Positions 9,610-20,045 of a stretch of 64,000 bases of DNA are shown here, piece by piece. Made by a program: the position numbers and the translations under genes. Source of the stretch: Acridotheres tristis (taxonomy: Eukaryota > Chordata > Aves > Passeriformes > Sturnidae); NCBI GenBank assembly GCA_037013685.1, contig CM072885.1, forward strand, positions 62,413,785 to 62,477,784. The letters are read 5' to 3'. Each line of letters begins with the position of its first letter. Within the stretch, counting starts at the first letter, position 1. A model generated the notes under the pieces. That model saw only the letters and a program-made list of their open reading frames with translations. It did no database searches and was not told the DNA's origin.

Positions 9610-12600
9610 GTGAGATGTAAACTCGTGCTAGTTAAATCCCGCAGGGAAGCGTGGTGCTGGCATTCCACCCCCGGGATGCCAGGCCAGGCTAAGACAAGGT
9701 TGCAGTGGCGTTTTGGGTTTCTTTCTGCTCCTTTCTCCAGCACCTTCTCTAAAATAAGACAGTTCAGTTCATTAGGAGTGACAGCACAATTCCCTTTTCC
9801 AGGGTTTCTCGCAGGTGAGGAGGGTCTAAGGGAGTTGTGGAGCTGCATCCGAAGTGTGTGGGTGGCAATGAAGGGTTCTGTGGTTCCCTGGCACTGTCAA
9901 GGCTCTCGGGGAACCATCAGCCTCGTGGTTGTAGGGTGAGGAAGGAGTGCTCCTGCCAGAGAGAGCCTTCTTCATCCCTCTGGGAGAAAGTTCCCTCTTG
10001 GGTGTAATTCCTTAATGTAAGAGAGAGGACTCCCTCTCTCAGCAGGTTTGCTTATTTTATTACTGCTATTTAGATGTTGGTAGCCGTGTCCATGTAAACA
10101 GATCCTTTTGCGATTTCGTGGCGATGTTATTTAAGAATTTTGTTCCTTTGTATCATAGAGGTAGGGCTGAAATTGCCCTGCAGAGTTTGATCTTGAACGT
10201 AGATTTGGTTTTGTTAGTGGATTAAACAAACTTTATTGTGTTAAACGTGTGAGTACTATTTTAATGCTACATTACTGATGCTAATTGCTAAATCCTCTGC
10301 TTGAATTAATAGTAAACACCTGAAGTTGTTAAAAAAAATCAACTTTGGCTAAGTGTTTATTAGGTGATCCTTACAATTCCGTTAATGCTGAACAGCTGTA
10401 AGTAAAAGATCTATCCATCTGGATAAGAGACCCAGAGCTTACTGTGGGGTGTATGATGGTACATATACATTTGTGAAATAAATGGGTTGCATTCTTTAGG
10501 AAAGAAGAAGACGTGTTTGAATGTGGTGAGTTTCTTCAGAATTCAATTTATTTAGCTTCTCATTGCAAGGAAAGTAAATGTTGAAAAAGCTATGAAAAGA
10601 GATCGTAATAGTTAATTGGGAATTAACTGACTTTTTTTTAATCAAGAAAGAGCCCTTTTACTTCTGATGCATTATCCTTACAGTACTTACAATTGTTGTT
10701 GTGATAGAGAAAAAAACCTGGTGTGCTAACCTACAAAAGACATAATTTAACTATTTTTTGGTGAATATGAACTGGCACAAGTGAGAAACAACCTAAATCT
10801 GCCTGCTGGCCTTGCATAATGAAGGTTACGTGGGCTTTTTTTTCCTGAAAGATCTCCACCCAAATGTCCAACTCTGAAGCAGTGTGTTAATGATAATTTA
10901 GCAGGCTGGAAAGCTTTTGAGTTAAGTGTGTGGGAGCAAATAGCTCAATGTAGATATTTGGGATGGGTGAGATGCTTCAGAATGTTCCTTTCCTTCCCTT
11001 CATCTCGGCAGTCTTCCTTTTGCCATTCTCTGAAGGGAAGAAGTACAAGGAAATGGGGAGAGGAAGGAAGAGAAGAGGAACATTTCTTACCTTTCTCTTA
11101 TTCCCTTTGCCACTTTTCTCCTCCTTGTCTCAGTCTTCAGAATTTCCATTCCTCTTTGGGGAAAGGGAGTCTGGTGTAAGCTGAAGGTGTGCCTAAAAGA
11201 CTGAGTTATTTTACAAGGAGCAGCTTATCTGCCTTAGGGAAAGAGGAGTGTTAAGATGGGTCTCTTACTCCGTCAGGGGACTGCGTTTTGAGGGACAATG
11301 AGGAGGAGAAAGGCTTCCCTGGAGACCTGAAACAAGAGGAGCTGCCTCAGGTACGTGGAGCCCAGAGCCCAGAGAGGGAGGCAGCCTGTGATGATTCCCC
11401 TCATGAAAAAACAGACTCCAGGAAACTCATCCTCAGCGCTGATGGCCAGAAACTGCACTGTGAGGAGAAGCCCTTCAAGTGTCCAGAATGTGGGAAGGGT
11501 TTCAAGGGGCACTGCAGGCTCCTGACCCACCTGCAAATGCACACGAGAGAAAAGGTGTTCGTGTGTGAAGAATGTGGGAAGAGCTTCGGCAGGAAGGCCA
11601 GCCTGGTGGTTCACCAGAGAGTTCATACAGGGGAGAGACCCTACAAGTGCAAGGAATGTGAGAAAACCTTCAGCCATGCCTCGAGCCTCCTTGCTCACCA
11701 CAAAACCCATTTGAAAAAGAAAACCTTTTCTTGCACCATATGCAGAAAGAACTTCAGTGGGAGCACAGCTCTGCTGCAGCATCAGAGAGTCCATACAGAT
11801 GAGAAGCCCAATAGGCGTTCAGAGCATGGAAGTAGCATCAGTGTGAGCTCAAACTTCATCAGACACCAACGTCTGAGAGCCAGTGAGCACACAGCAGGTA
11901 ACTGAATGAAGTTGTGTTTATTTCAAGTTATACGGAATCTCAGGGAATACATGAAATTTCCTGGTCTCTGTTTCTTCCTAAATAATTCTCCCTCTTTGCT
12001 CTGGATATGAGTCTTGGGGATTGGTTGATTTGGTTTTGTTACTTTTTTCCCCCCCCATCTCTAATATAATGCATTTATCTCTGCCATCTGAGGAAGTTAC
12101 TTGAAAAAGTTGAAATTGAAATTTAGGTGTTACCATGAAGGTAATGGTAACACCTGATACGGTGAAGTCTTACCCTAGATTCCCCAAAGCTCTCAGATCC
12201 CACTAATAATAAAGATCTCACTAATTCCAGCTTCACAGTGTTATTGCCTGATGTCTAGCCTTAGATCTTCAGTGGTGCTCAGCCACCAAAATGCTAAGAT
12301 TAGGGAAATGCAAGGAATTTTGACTTAACAAAAGGCTATAAACAGTGCCTTGGTCATTTCTAGCAGCTATTTTTTCTTATATGTGGATATTGAATCCTAG
12401 CTTGTTGTCTGCAGTGGAAAGTCTCTGGAATATTCTTAGCACAGTACAGGCTGTCAGACAAAGGGATTGTTTCAAGTAGGGAGTTTTCTGGATTTTGCAA
12501 TATTTTGTGTTCTAGTAATGACCTGAAACTCGGAGATAAAAACTGACATTGTAGGGTGGTTTTCCCTGTTGTACCTTTACATGGGCAATCCTTTTATCCT

Positions 12601-13890
12601 TGGTGAAAAATGTTTTAAGTTTATATCTTGGATCTTGCCTAGACACCCACAGAATTGTTGTAGGTGTTGGCATGAGAAGCAGGTGTTTTGTGTGTGAGGT
12701 TTTTCTTTGGTTTCTGTGGTTGGTTTGTTTGGAGTTGTTTTACTTTTTTTTTCTTTTTTTTTTTCCCCCAGAAGAAACAAAACCAAGAGCCTTTCACTTT
12801 AACAATAGGAAGTTATAATCAAGTTTGTGATAGAATGGCAAAACTGTATTAGTAATGTAGGGTTTGAGGCCTCTCGGTCTGTAGATACAGAGAGGTGGCA
12901 GAGAGGAACCCTAAGCATGGAACCTTACACTCCTAAACCTTGTGTTTTTTTCTTCATGGGTTTTGCAAGCTGAAAGAGTTCATAATTCCTGAAGAAAAGC
13001 TTCATTTTTGCCCTGTCAGTTGGACACTGAGCAGTATCAGATTAGTATAATACTGTATCCACTTCTAAAGAAAGTGTGCAAATACAAACATATTTTTACT
13101 AAATCTCAATTTCCCTTTTCCTTAACAGATCCCTTGCTTTCTTCTTTCCCTATGCCTCCCCCACTCCCCCCCTCAAAAAAAGAAAAGAATAAATAAAACC
13201 CTGTATCTGCCTGATCTTCGGTTTTAGTTGAGTTTGGACCAATGTGACTTGAATGAAGTTTGAATTTAAGATGTGGATGAGAGGAAGAGTTGTTACTAGG
13301 CTTCCATGTTTGGAATGCAGACCTTGCAGCTCTTGACTTGCAGGCTCTTCCTTTTAGATGCAAACCAACCTGAATTTACATCTCTGCATCAGAAAGAGCA
13401 GCGACAGTGTGGTGCAGAGGAAAGTGAGATGGATCACTGCTATCTTGTTTCTGAAGAATGTAAGTAGAAAATTACTTCTAAACTGCCTTGTGTTTTTACA
13501 TAGCAGGCAATAACATTCACTTCCCTTTGTACAGTGAAGAAAATGAGGGAAAATATGGATATGCTTCTCCTGAATCAGCAAAGTCAGCTGCGGGTGCTTC
13601 AGGAAATTCAGAAGCAACTGAATATTCTGCTCCCAGGCAATGCTCTCCTGAATTCCAATGTTTATAGCTTAGGACTCCTGCTAGGACAGCAGGTGGCTGC
13701 TGCAGCATCCATTTCTTGCCCCCTTCTTAATCCCAGCAGTCTCCTGTCCTGTGAAGGTGCCAGTGCCTTATCCCTTTCATCTGCCTCTGGAGCTCTGCCT
13801 GCACCTCAGCTCCCAGCCTCTCAAGATCCTGTGGCTTCTGCAGCTTGCTCAGCGTCGTGCTGTGAACGTGTCCAGGGTAAACGTGTGTGA
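9537..13890 (+). CDS. C2H2 zinc-finger protein with C-terminal coiled coil (4 coding exons)
   Basis: A predicted nuclear DNA-binding protein, probably a transcription factor. Exons 9537-9609, 11277-11897, 13358-13459 and 13535-13890 all have AG acceptors and GT donors. All internal junctions are phase 1 and give 1152 bases, or 383 residues plus a TGA stop. Residues 1-25 are serine/proline-rich, and an acidic linker (about 30-85) follows. Four fingers of the C-x2-C-x12-H-x3-H type cover about 91-197 and are joined by TREK-, TGERP- and KKK-type linkers. A fifth finger has decayed (about 203-228). The tail (about 264-300) is a leucine/glutamine-rich coiled coil followed by a hydrophobic alanine/serine-rich end. 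No KRAB, SCAN or BTB domain is visible. I cannot name an orthologue. Further exons between 9610 and 11276 cannot be excluded. Confidence 0.75.
9610..11276 (+). other. Zinc-finger gene intron 1
   Basis: Intron of 1.67 kb. I see no convincing KRAB or other coding exon in it. The open frames around 10928-11184 are low-complexity (pyrimidine- and purine-rich) and do not fit the flanking phases. Confidence 0.55.
11277..11897 (+). CDS. Zinc-finger gene, exon 2 (all fingers)
   Basis: Acceptor CTCCGTCAG|GGG. The exon begins with an acidic linker. Intact fingers start at about 11474 (FKCPECGKGF), 11558 (FVCEECGKSF), 11642 (YKCKECEKTF) and 11726 (FSCTICRKNF). From about 11810 a fifth finger lacks both cysteines and its last histidine. 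The donor is ACAGCAG|GTAACT. If unspliced, the frame would stop at 11905. Confidence 0.9.
12125..12155. repeat. Perfect 12-bp inverted repeat in intron 2
   Basis: Arms AGGTGTTACCAT (12125-12136) and ATGGTAACACCT (12144-12155) are exact reverse complements with a 7-base loop, so RNA from either strand could form a hairpin. Confidence 0.9.
13358..13459 (+). CDS. Zinc-finger gene, exon 3
   Basis: Acceptor TCTTCCTTTTAG and donor GAAGAAT|GTAAGT. Only one frame is open, and it matches the phase left by exon 2. It encodes an acidic/glutamine-rich linker of about 34 residues. Confidence 0.7.
13535..13890 (+). CDS. Zinc-finger gene, terminal exon with coiled-coil tail
   Basis: Acceptor CCCTTTGTACAG. 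The exon encodes a helix with a heptad-like pattern (LLLNQQSQLRVLQEIQKQL) and then hydrophobic and alanine/serine/proline-rich sequence, ending at TGA 13888-13890. A weak GT donor-like site lies before the stop, so a further 3' exon is possible but not needed. Confidence 0.65.
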
Positions 13891-15090
13891 CTGTTTTGTC
13901 ACTCGGGGCAGGGGACGTCTGGGCTGTGGTGGTGCAGTTGTTGTACCTGTGAAGGTGCTGGCTGTACACTCAGATGCAGCAGTTGATCAAATCCCTGCCC
14001 TGTAGCCTGCAGGGATTTTGGCCAGGAATGACCTTTGCTGAGGGGTGCAGTGAAGTGCCACATTAATATACAAGATAATGAATCAAACTTGAGTGTATTT
14101 TTACCTGATACATCTTCCAGCATGAGCTTGGTCAGTTGTACCTCTCCTAATGAGTTGAAACTAATGATCAAGTCCTCAGGGATGATTTAAGTATCTCCTG
14201 TTAAGTTTGATTTATATAGAGGGAAGCAAGATGCTTATGTAGAGATGTTCAGTTTAACAGCACCCCTATCCCCAGCATCTGTTTGCAAAAGCTTCCTTCC
14301 TTTAGGAAATCTTTAAATTAGGTGTCCTTGACTTTACTGATTCTCAGGCCAGCAGCACTGCTCAAAATAGAAAAAAATACTTTCTGCTTTTTGTTTAAAA
14401 CAAACAGCCCCCCCACCTCCCAAAAAAACCCCAACTGAAAACTCGAACCAAAAAACCCTCAACAAAAAACCATTTTCCAGTCTACCTTGCTTACCAAGAG
14501 TTCATGAGGAAAAGCTAAATTGGTTTATAGGGCACTTGTTCTTTTGTTCAAAGGTGAACTCAGGTGAGCCTAAGTTTACTTTGTCATACCCTATTTGGAT
14601 TGTTATATGGTTTTGGCTGTTATGTATTAATTAGGGGTAGGAGTGGGGTGAATAATGAACACTGAGAGGCTCAGGTGCATCATCTTGTGAAAACAGCAGA
14701 GGAAATAATTTTTTCCTTTCTTTTTTTTCCGTGTAGAACTCTGATATTTCAGACATTAACATATCTTAAAACTCTGACATTCCAGCCTCTGTGGGGGTTG
14801 GAAAGTGCAGAGTTTTAAGACATGTTGGTCTGGTCTACCTTGTTCCATCAGTGACAGACTTGGGGTAGTCTCAGGACCTTTAAGCTTCAGAAGTGCAGAA
14901 AATGCTCCTTTACCTTTGAACTGGGATAAAGAAACTTTGAGGCTTGTACCTTTGCCAAAAAGTCTTTCTCTTGAACTGATGCTGTGCTCGTGCATGGTTG
15001 ATTTTGTGGTTTGTAGTTGTTTTTTCTTTTATGTTACCTTGTTAAAAGGATGCACTCCTAGTAATTAATAAAATAAAGTTTAGACTTTAG
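13891..15090 (+). other. 3' untranslated region of the zinc-finger gene with poly(A) signals
   Basis: About 1.2 kb after the stop codon has no further coding signal. Overlapping AATAAA hexamers at 15067-15072 and 15072-15077 make a strong candidate cleavage signal. Within this stretch, 14396-14472 is an A/C-rich low-complexity patch. Confidence 0.6.
15067..15077 (+). terminator. Tandem polyadenylation signal (AATAAAATAAA)
   Basis: Two overlapping AATAAA hexamers are the first such signals at a plausible distance downstream of the zinc-finger stop codon. Confidence 0.6.
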
Positions 15091-15129
15091 GGATGGGAAA
15101 CACTGATTCTTTTAACAAGTCTTACTGTT

Positions 15130-15150
15130 GACAGAATGTCACATTCTGTC
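15130..15150. repeat. 10-bp perfect inverted repeat
   Basis: GACAGAATGT (15130-15139), one spacer base, ACATTCTGTC (15141-15150). It lies about 55 bases after the poly(A) signal. Confidence 0.9.
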
Positions 15151-15206
15151 TCAAAACTAAAACCGTGGGGCCAAGTATGTCACTTCTGCTGTGTAACTAC
15201 AGACTG

Positions 15207-15241
15207 AAAATCCCACAGTCTTTTCTACTGTGTGGGATTTT
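15207..15241. repeat. 11-bp perfect inverted repeat
   Basis: AAAATCCCACA (15207-15217) and TGTGGGATTTT (15231-15241) are exact reverse complements separated by 13 bases. Confidence 0.9.
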
Positions 15242-16685
15242 GGATTAGTTTTAACTCATCAGGATATTAATTTAAGCCAAATTAGGAGGACATCCCTTGA
15301 GTGATCTTGTGCTGGTATCTCTGAGGTGTAATTTCCATCAGTTGAGCATTTCAGAATCCTGTGCCTCCAGTTGCTACTGTTCCATGGAAACTCAAGGGTA
15401 CTGTTCGTAATTTTTTATGTTTAATGTCATTCTGCATAAGGCAGAATCCTCTCGTGAAATCAATGGTTGAAGTTTGTATTTCTGTTGGGTTTATGGTGTT
15501 CATTATTAAAATGTTCCATTCCTGTTAGAAATGAATCATTGGTGAGTTTTTGTCCTTCCTAAAATATTATGTAGAGGTGGCCCCTGGGAGTCCAAGACCA
15601 GCCAGAGCTGTTGGTCCTGGCAGCTTTTGTCTGGATTTTCCCTTTCTCTGCTGATCACAAATCTGGAGGTGTCCTGGTTCCATTTTCTTCACCTCAAATA
15701 ACAATAATAACAACGAGAGAATGGTACAAGTAGAAGAAATAATGATCTGAAAATACAGGAAATTGAAGGCAATTTTTTGAGTAGCAGCTGGAGTTCCAGA
15801 TCTGTAAAACTGGCACTAATGTGCCCAATTTTGCTTTTAACCTGTCAGTCTTCAGAAGGATTTTCTTTCCATCAGAGAAAAATAAAATAACTCATGAAGT
15901 TGTTACTAAGATGACAGCAGGAGAGAATTTTGAAAAAGTTTGCTGATTAAAGTGCATCTGAAGAAATTATGCACTCAGGCAGGTAATTGAGGTGTTTTCG
16001 TTGTGAGTGGAAGTTTCTGAAGCTGTTAGCTGTGTGGAGGTCAACAGGTAGAAAAATAAAAAAAGAACTAACATATAACCCTATATTACACCTTAATCAC
16101 ACAATTTATTATGGCAAGATAATTCTGGAAAAAGAGACAGCAAATGTGAAATATTAATCCTAGATGACATTTAGGAGGTCTTAATGTGGATCTGTGAATT
16201 TAAAGATTGATGTTGCTGGTGGCCCAGCAGTCTTTAAAGGATTTTAGCCTTGTTAATCTGGATTGCATCCTAATTTTTTAATCATGTGAGACAAGGATAA
16301 TTATTTCAGCTAAGTTACATCACATCACATTTGTATGTGGTTGCATATAAGACATTAATTAATTATATTATAAAAGTTACAGAGGTCTTCAGCCCAAAAT
16401 TTTTAAGGCTGAAAATGATCATTCATTAGTGATGAGGGGAAAGACACCACTGTGCATCAGTTACCTTTTGGGATTTTCTGGTACTCTGCAGGAAAAAAAA
16501 GACAAGTTTTGCCTCAATCCACAGCTGTTGAAAGGAGTTAGGTTCTCAGCACACCCAAAACCGAGATTAAAACACAAATGAGATTAAATGTTGAAATCCA
16601 AAGTCATCATTCACCTTTATTTTTCTTCATGAAAGAGAGAAAACAGAAAAGTAGAAAATGCCAAGGATAAATAAGCATGTTATGC
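15242..16685. other. No recognised gene
   Basis: AT-rich intergenic DNA. A short inverted repeat (ATTCTGC/GCAGAAT, about 15429-15447) is the only structure noted. The part next to 16686 could include a decayed LTR belonging to the antisense env remnant, but no LTR ends were found. Confidence 0.5.
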
Positions 16686-17150
16686 ACTTAACTAGGCTAA
16701 TGCCAGCATTTAAAAACACAAATCCAATAACAATTGCAATTCCAACTCATGCTAACCATTTTTTCTGTCCTAAAGCCCTAAAGGCTCTAGCAGGGTCGTA
16801 ACCCATGATCAAACCAGTCTTGTGGTTGCATAGACTGAAATAATTCTCCAGCTTGATCAGTTACTTCTTTTGTCTTAGCTTGTGCCTCCTCAGTTGAGGA
16901 TAAGGCACTGTGGATGGTAATGTGATACTGAGTTCCAGATAAATTCAACGCATTCCCAGCTATATTCCCATTTCAGTTTAGACAGTTCAGTAGCTGTATG
17001 TGGGGATGTTTTGTAGTAATTTGAGATGAAACATCTTCCAAACCCTCATTCAGTTCTATCAAGAAGTAGTCATGGAACAAGCACTTCGTTAAGTTGGCTG
17101 TGCAGGGATTCCAACTCAGAGTGGATATGTTTTTCCTTTATATAGCCTTG
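16686..17150 (-). pseudogene. Degenerate endogenous retrovirus env (transmembrane subunit) remnant
   Basis: Read on the minus strand, a frame of about 60 codons stays open between roughly 16985 and 16800. It contains a helix-like E/Q/K-rich stretch and a tryptophan-phenylalanine motif, in the position such residues take before the membrane anchor of retroviral envelope proteins. After a stop and a shift of frame, a hydrophobic segment of about 20 residues follows (about 16755-16690). Stop codons and shifts break the rest. It is a dead relic. Its orientation is opposite to that of the LTR at 6.5 kb, so the two are separate insertions. The family is not determined. Confidence 0.45.
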
Positions 17151-17319
17151 GTTCTAATTCATCATCCCCCTCTCTTGTTAGTCTCTCTGAAAAACTGAGT
17201 GAAATCATAAAACTTAGAACAACAGCAAGGGGAGGAGCTGTGCATTTGCCCTTCACTTACACAGAGCTTAAACAGAGAACAGAGACAAGGCTGTGTTGCA
17301 ACTTGTCTTCCCTGATGAA

Positions 17320-17392
17320 GATCCCATGGCAGGATCTAGATGATCTTTGAGGTCCCTTCCAAGCCAGGCCAAGTGGTTGCATTTCCATCTCA
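17320..17392 (+). mobile_element. Short CR1 3'-end fragment
   Basis: CCCATGGCAGGATCTAGATG followed by ATCTTTGAGGTCCCTTCCAA is the standard terminal block of a sense CR1 element. It is very short and its tail repeats are lost. Confidence 0.6.
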
Positions 17393-19109
17393 GCAGAGCT
17401 GTTTGGAATGTGCAGGTGGTCCAAGATCTCAGTGGCCTGGTCACCAGAGGATAACAAATGCATCAGCTCGAGTATTACATACAGTTCTTTCTTTCCTTAA
17501 CAAGCAGGAGTTATAGCCGAAATAACTTCTTCCTCTCAAAATCAGTAGTTCAGTCTAATTTTAGCAGCAGTATGGGAAAAACCCAGCAGGTGGGGATCTA
17601 CAACTGTGTTTTATTTATACCACAGCAGCTTAGGGACCTTGAACTGGGCAGAAACAGCTGTACTTAGATATTGTGCAAATACAAAGTGAAATGGTGTTTC
17701 CTGTCACAAACAACTTTCGTTCTATAACAGCATTAATGCAATTCCCTCAAATGGGAAGCACTTTTATAGAAAATAAACTCCAGTGTGATTTACTGCATGG
17801 GTTTTGCCTTTTTGTAATTGAATATGACCCAAATTTCAGCTTTCCAAAATCTCCAGGACAAAAAGAGAGCCCACCACATTTCCAAGGAAACTAAGGAATT
17901 GCATAAAGCATGGTTACAGACTATAACTGTTGGAATGAATGCTTCCTGGAAGCACTTGAAAAATTGTGATGAACAAACAATTGGAAAAGCATCAAAGGGG
18001 GTCTAAGACTAGGATTAAAGCTGGATTTGCCATGTTTATTTTTACTCTATGCATTTTGGTTTGGGTAGTATATTGTAGATGCATTTATACTTTAGCAGGT
18101 TCCCTGGTTTTGAGAATTTTCTTGTTTTTCAAGGAAGGATAATGAAGTGAATTTTTCAGAGGTAGAGGATTTAATTTTCTGTGATTGTAGACCATGCTTA
18201 CAGGAATGGAGAATCTATCATGGGAGGCACAGACTCAGGAAAAGGGTTCAAAAGCCATGGTGAGTATCAGCACAACATAAGCTCCAGTGGTGATGCTGGG
18301 ATGCTCACAGGAGCCAAATCCAGGGAACACTGCACAAACCCAAAGAGACTCAAAATACTCACCCTGTATTTATCACTCAGGAAAATTTGTCCAGCAGTGG
18401 CAGATTAGCTCCTGGGTTTGAAGAAAGAACTAAACCCAAGAAGTTCCTTGACATATATGAAAGCAAGAAATCAAACTATCACAGGCATTCTCTGTGCCCA
18501 CCCTCGTTTGGAAAGCCCCATGTCACTTAATGTGCTGGTACCCCCCTAAATTCTATGGAAATCTTAATAAATACTGTGGGTATTTTGCATGGTACATCTG
18601 ACATAGGAATTAAATCCACTTGCAGAGGCTTTAAATCAATAGCACTTAATTAGTTTAAATAAGTAGACACAATCATAAATAGCCCTTCCTCAAGAAGTCT
18701 AGTCAATAAAGTTTGATTTAGCAGAAATTTGATAAGAACAGCAGATAGCAGATAACTTGGGTTCAGGGACTAATTATACTCAGAAACAGAGATTTTCCAT
18801 TTTAAATTTAAGGCATTTAAATGGCATCAGAGGTATGGAAGAGTAACAATTTCATCTTTAACCCATGTAGGAACAGTTAGGTTGAAAGGACTGATTTAAT
18901 GTACTCCAAATCTGCCATCACTTGGTACTCAAGGAAACTGCATTGCACTCAAATGCAGGCAGACATCTCTCACAGTCTTGCCGGGGCTGGCTGGCAGAAT
19001 AATACCCACTGAAGCCAAGGGGTAAGTCCAAAATACCCCACCTGAAAACCCAGAGGGTTCTTAAAACATTGGCAAATTCTGAAAAGACAGGTAAGATTTA
19101 CCCTGTGCT
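17393..19109. other. No recognised gene
   Basis: Short open frames only. No repeat family was recognised. Confidence 0.5.
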
Positions 19110-19200
19110 GTACCTGAAGGGAGCCTACATGAAAGATGGAGAGGAAACTATTAATATTGAAAGGCCACAATGAGGTCACCCCAGAGCTTTCTCTTTCTTC
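19110..19200. mobile_element. Probable scrambled CR1 fragment
   Basis: A sense-like piece (CCTGAAGGGAGCCTACATGA) is followed by an antisense-like piece (CAATGAGGTCACCCCAGAGC). This suggests a small inverted or nested CR1 remnant. Confidence 0.4.
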
Positions 19201-19329
19201 TGGGGGTGGAATGAAGAAATGTAAGGGAGGAATCAGAGACAGTTGTCATACAAAGAGATGCTGGGGAGTGTCAGGTGAAGAGAACAACTGAGACAACAGG
19301 AGCATGTGGGAGTGCAAGGGAGCCTGTGC

Positions 19330-19815
19330 AGCCGAGGAGGGGCTGCAGGACAGCCCTGTGCTGGGCACTGCTGGGGCCACACTTCAAATCCTGTGTCCAG
19401 TTCTGAGACCTTTGCTATGAGATGGACACCGAGGGGCTGGAGCGTGTCCAGGGAAGGGAACGGAGCTGGGGAAGGGGCTGGAGCAGCAGGAGGGGCTGAG
19501 GGAGCTGGGAAAGGGGCTCAGCCTGGAGAAAAGGAGGCTCAGGGGGAACCTTCTGGCTCTGCACAACTCCCTGACAGGAGGGGACAGCTGGGGGGGTCAG
19601 GCTCTGCTCCCAGGGAACAGGGACAGGATGAGAGGAAACAGCCTCAAGCTGTGCCAGGAGAGGTTGAGGTTGGACATCTGGAGGAATTTCTTCTTTGGAA
19701 GGGTGATTGGGCACTGGAAGGGGCTGCTCATGGAAGAGCTGGAGTCAGCTGGAGGTGTTTAAGGAAAGCCTGGTCTCCAGTGGGATGGCTTGGGGGCAGC
19801 AGAGCTCTGTGGAGA
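19330..19815 (+). mobile_element. CR1 LINE, older subfamily, sense
   Basis: Characteristic blocks in order are GGGGCCACACTTCAAATCCT, GTCCAGTTCTGAGACC, GGGCTGGAGCGTGTCCAGGG, GGGGCTCAGCCTGGAGAAAA, GGACATCTGGAGGAATTTCT and GTTTAAGGAAAGCCTGG. It matches the 3' region of a CR1-J-like group and differs from the copies at 6, 29, 50 and 56 kb. The long open frames across it are repeat artefacts. Confidence 0.85.
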
Positions 19816-19899
19816 CTTTCTCATGAAGGCAGCTTCTCCTCCAGGCTGTGACAGGGATGTGTCCCTTCTGTGTCCCGGAGACTCGGTCCCAAAAGGCTT

Positions 19900-20045
19900 G
19901 GGAGGAGCAGGGACGATGCAGTGCAGCAGTCAGCCAAGGGTGGCACCTGCTTGAGTGACAGCTCTGCCCTCCCCCATTCTGGGCAGAAACCTTCCAAGTG
20001 CTGCCACTGTGGGCAGGGCTTCAGTCACAGCCACTCCTTATGGCA
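19900..20045 (+). pseudogene. C2H2 zinc-finger relic
   Basis: Within one open frame (about 19870-20097) sits a finger start with linker, HSGQKPSKCCHCGQGFSHS, which has the paired cysteines, the GxGF turn and a TGEKP-like linker. It is preceded by a remnant of a finger end (SDSSALPH). No histidine pair completes the finger. It lies just after a CR1 insertion and 5 kb downstream of the intact zinc-finger gene, so it is probably a decayed duplicate of a finger exon. An active short exon is less likely. Confidence 0.5.

Noticed and set aside
19306..19851. 181-codon plus-strand frame
   Set aside because: It lies almost wholly within a CR1 copy.
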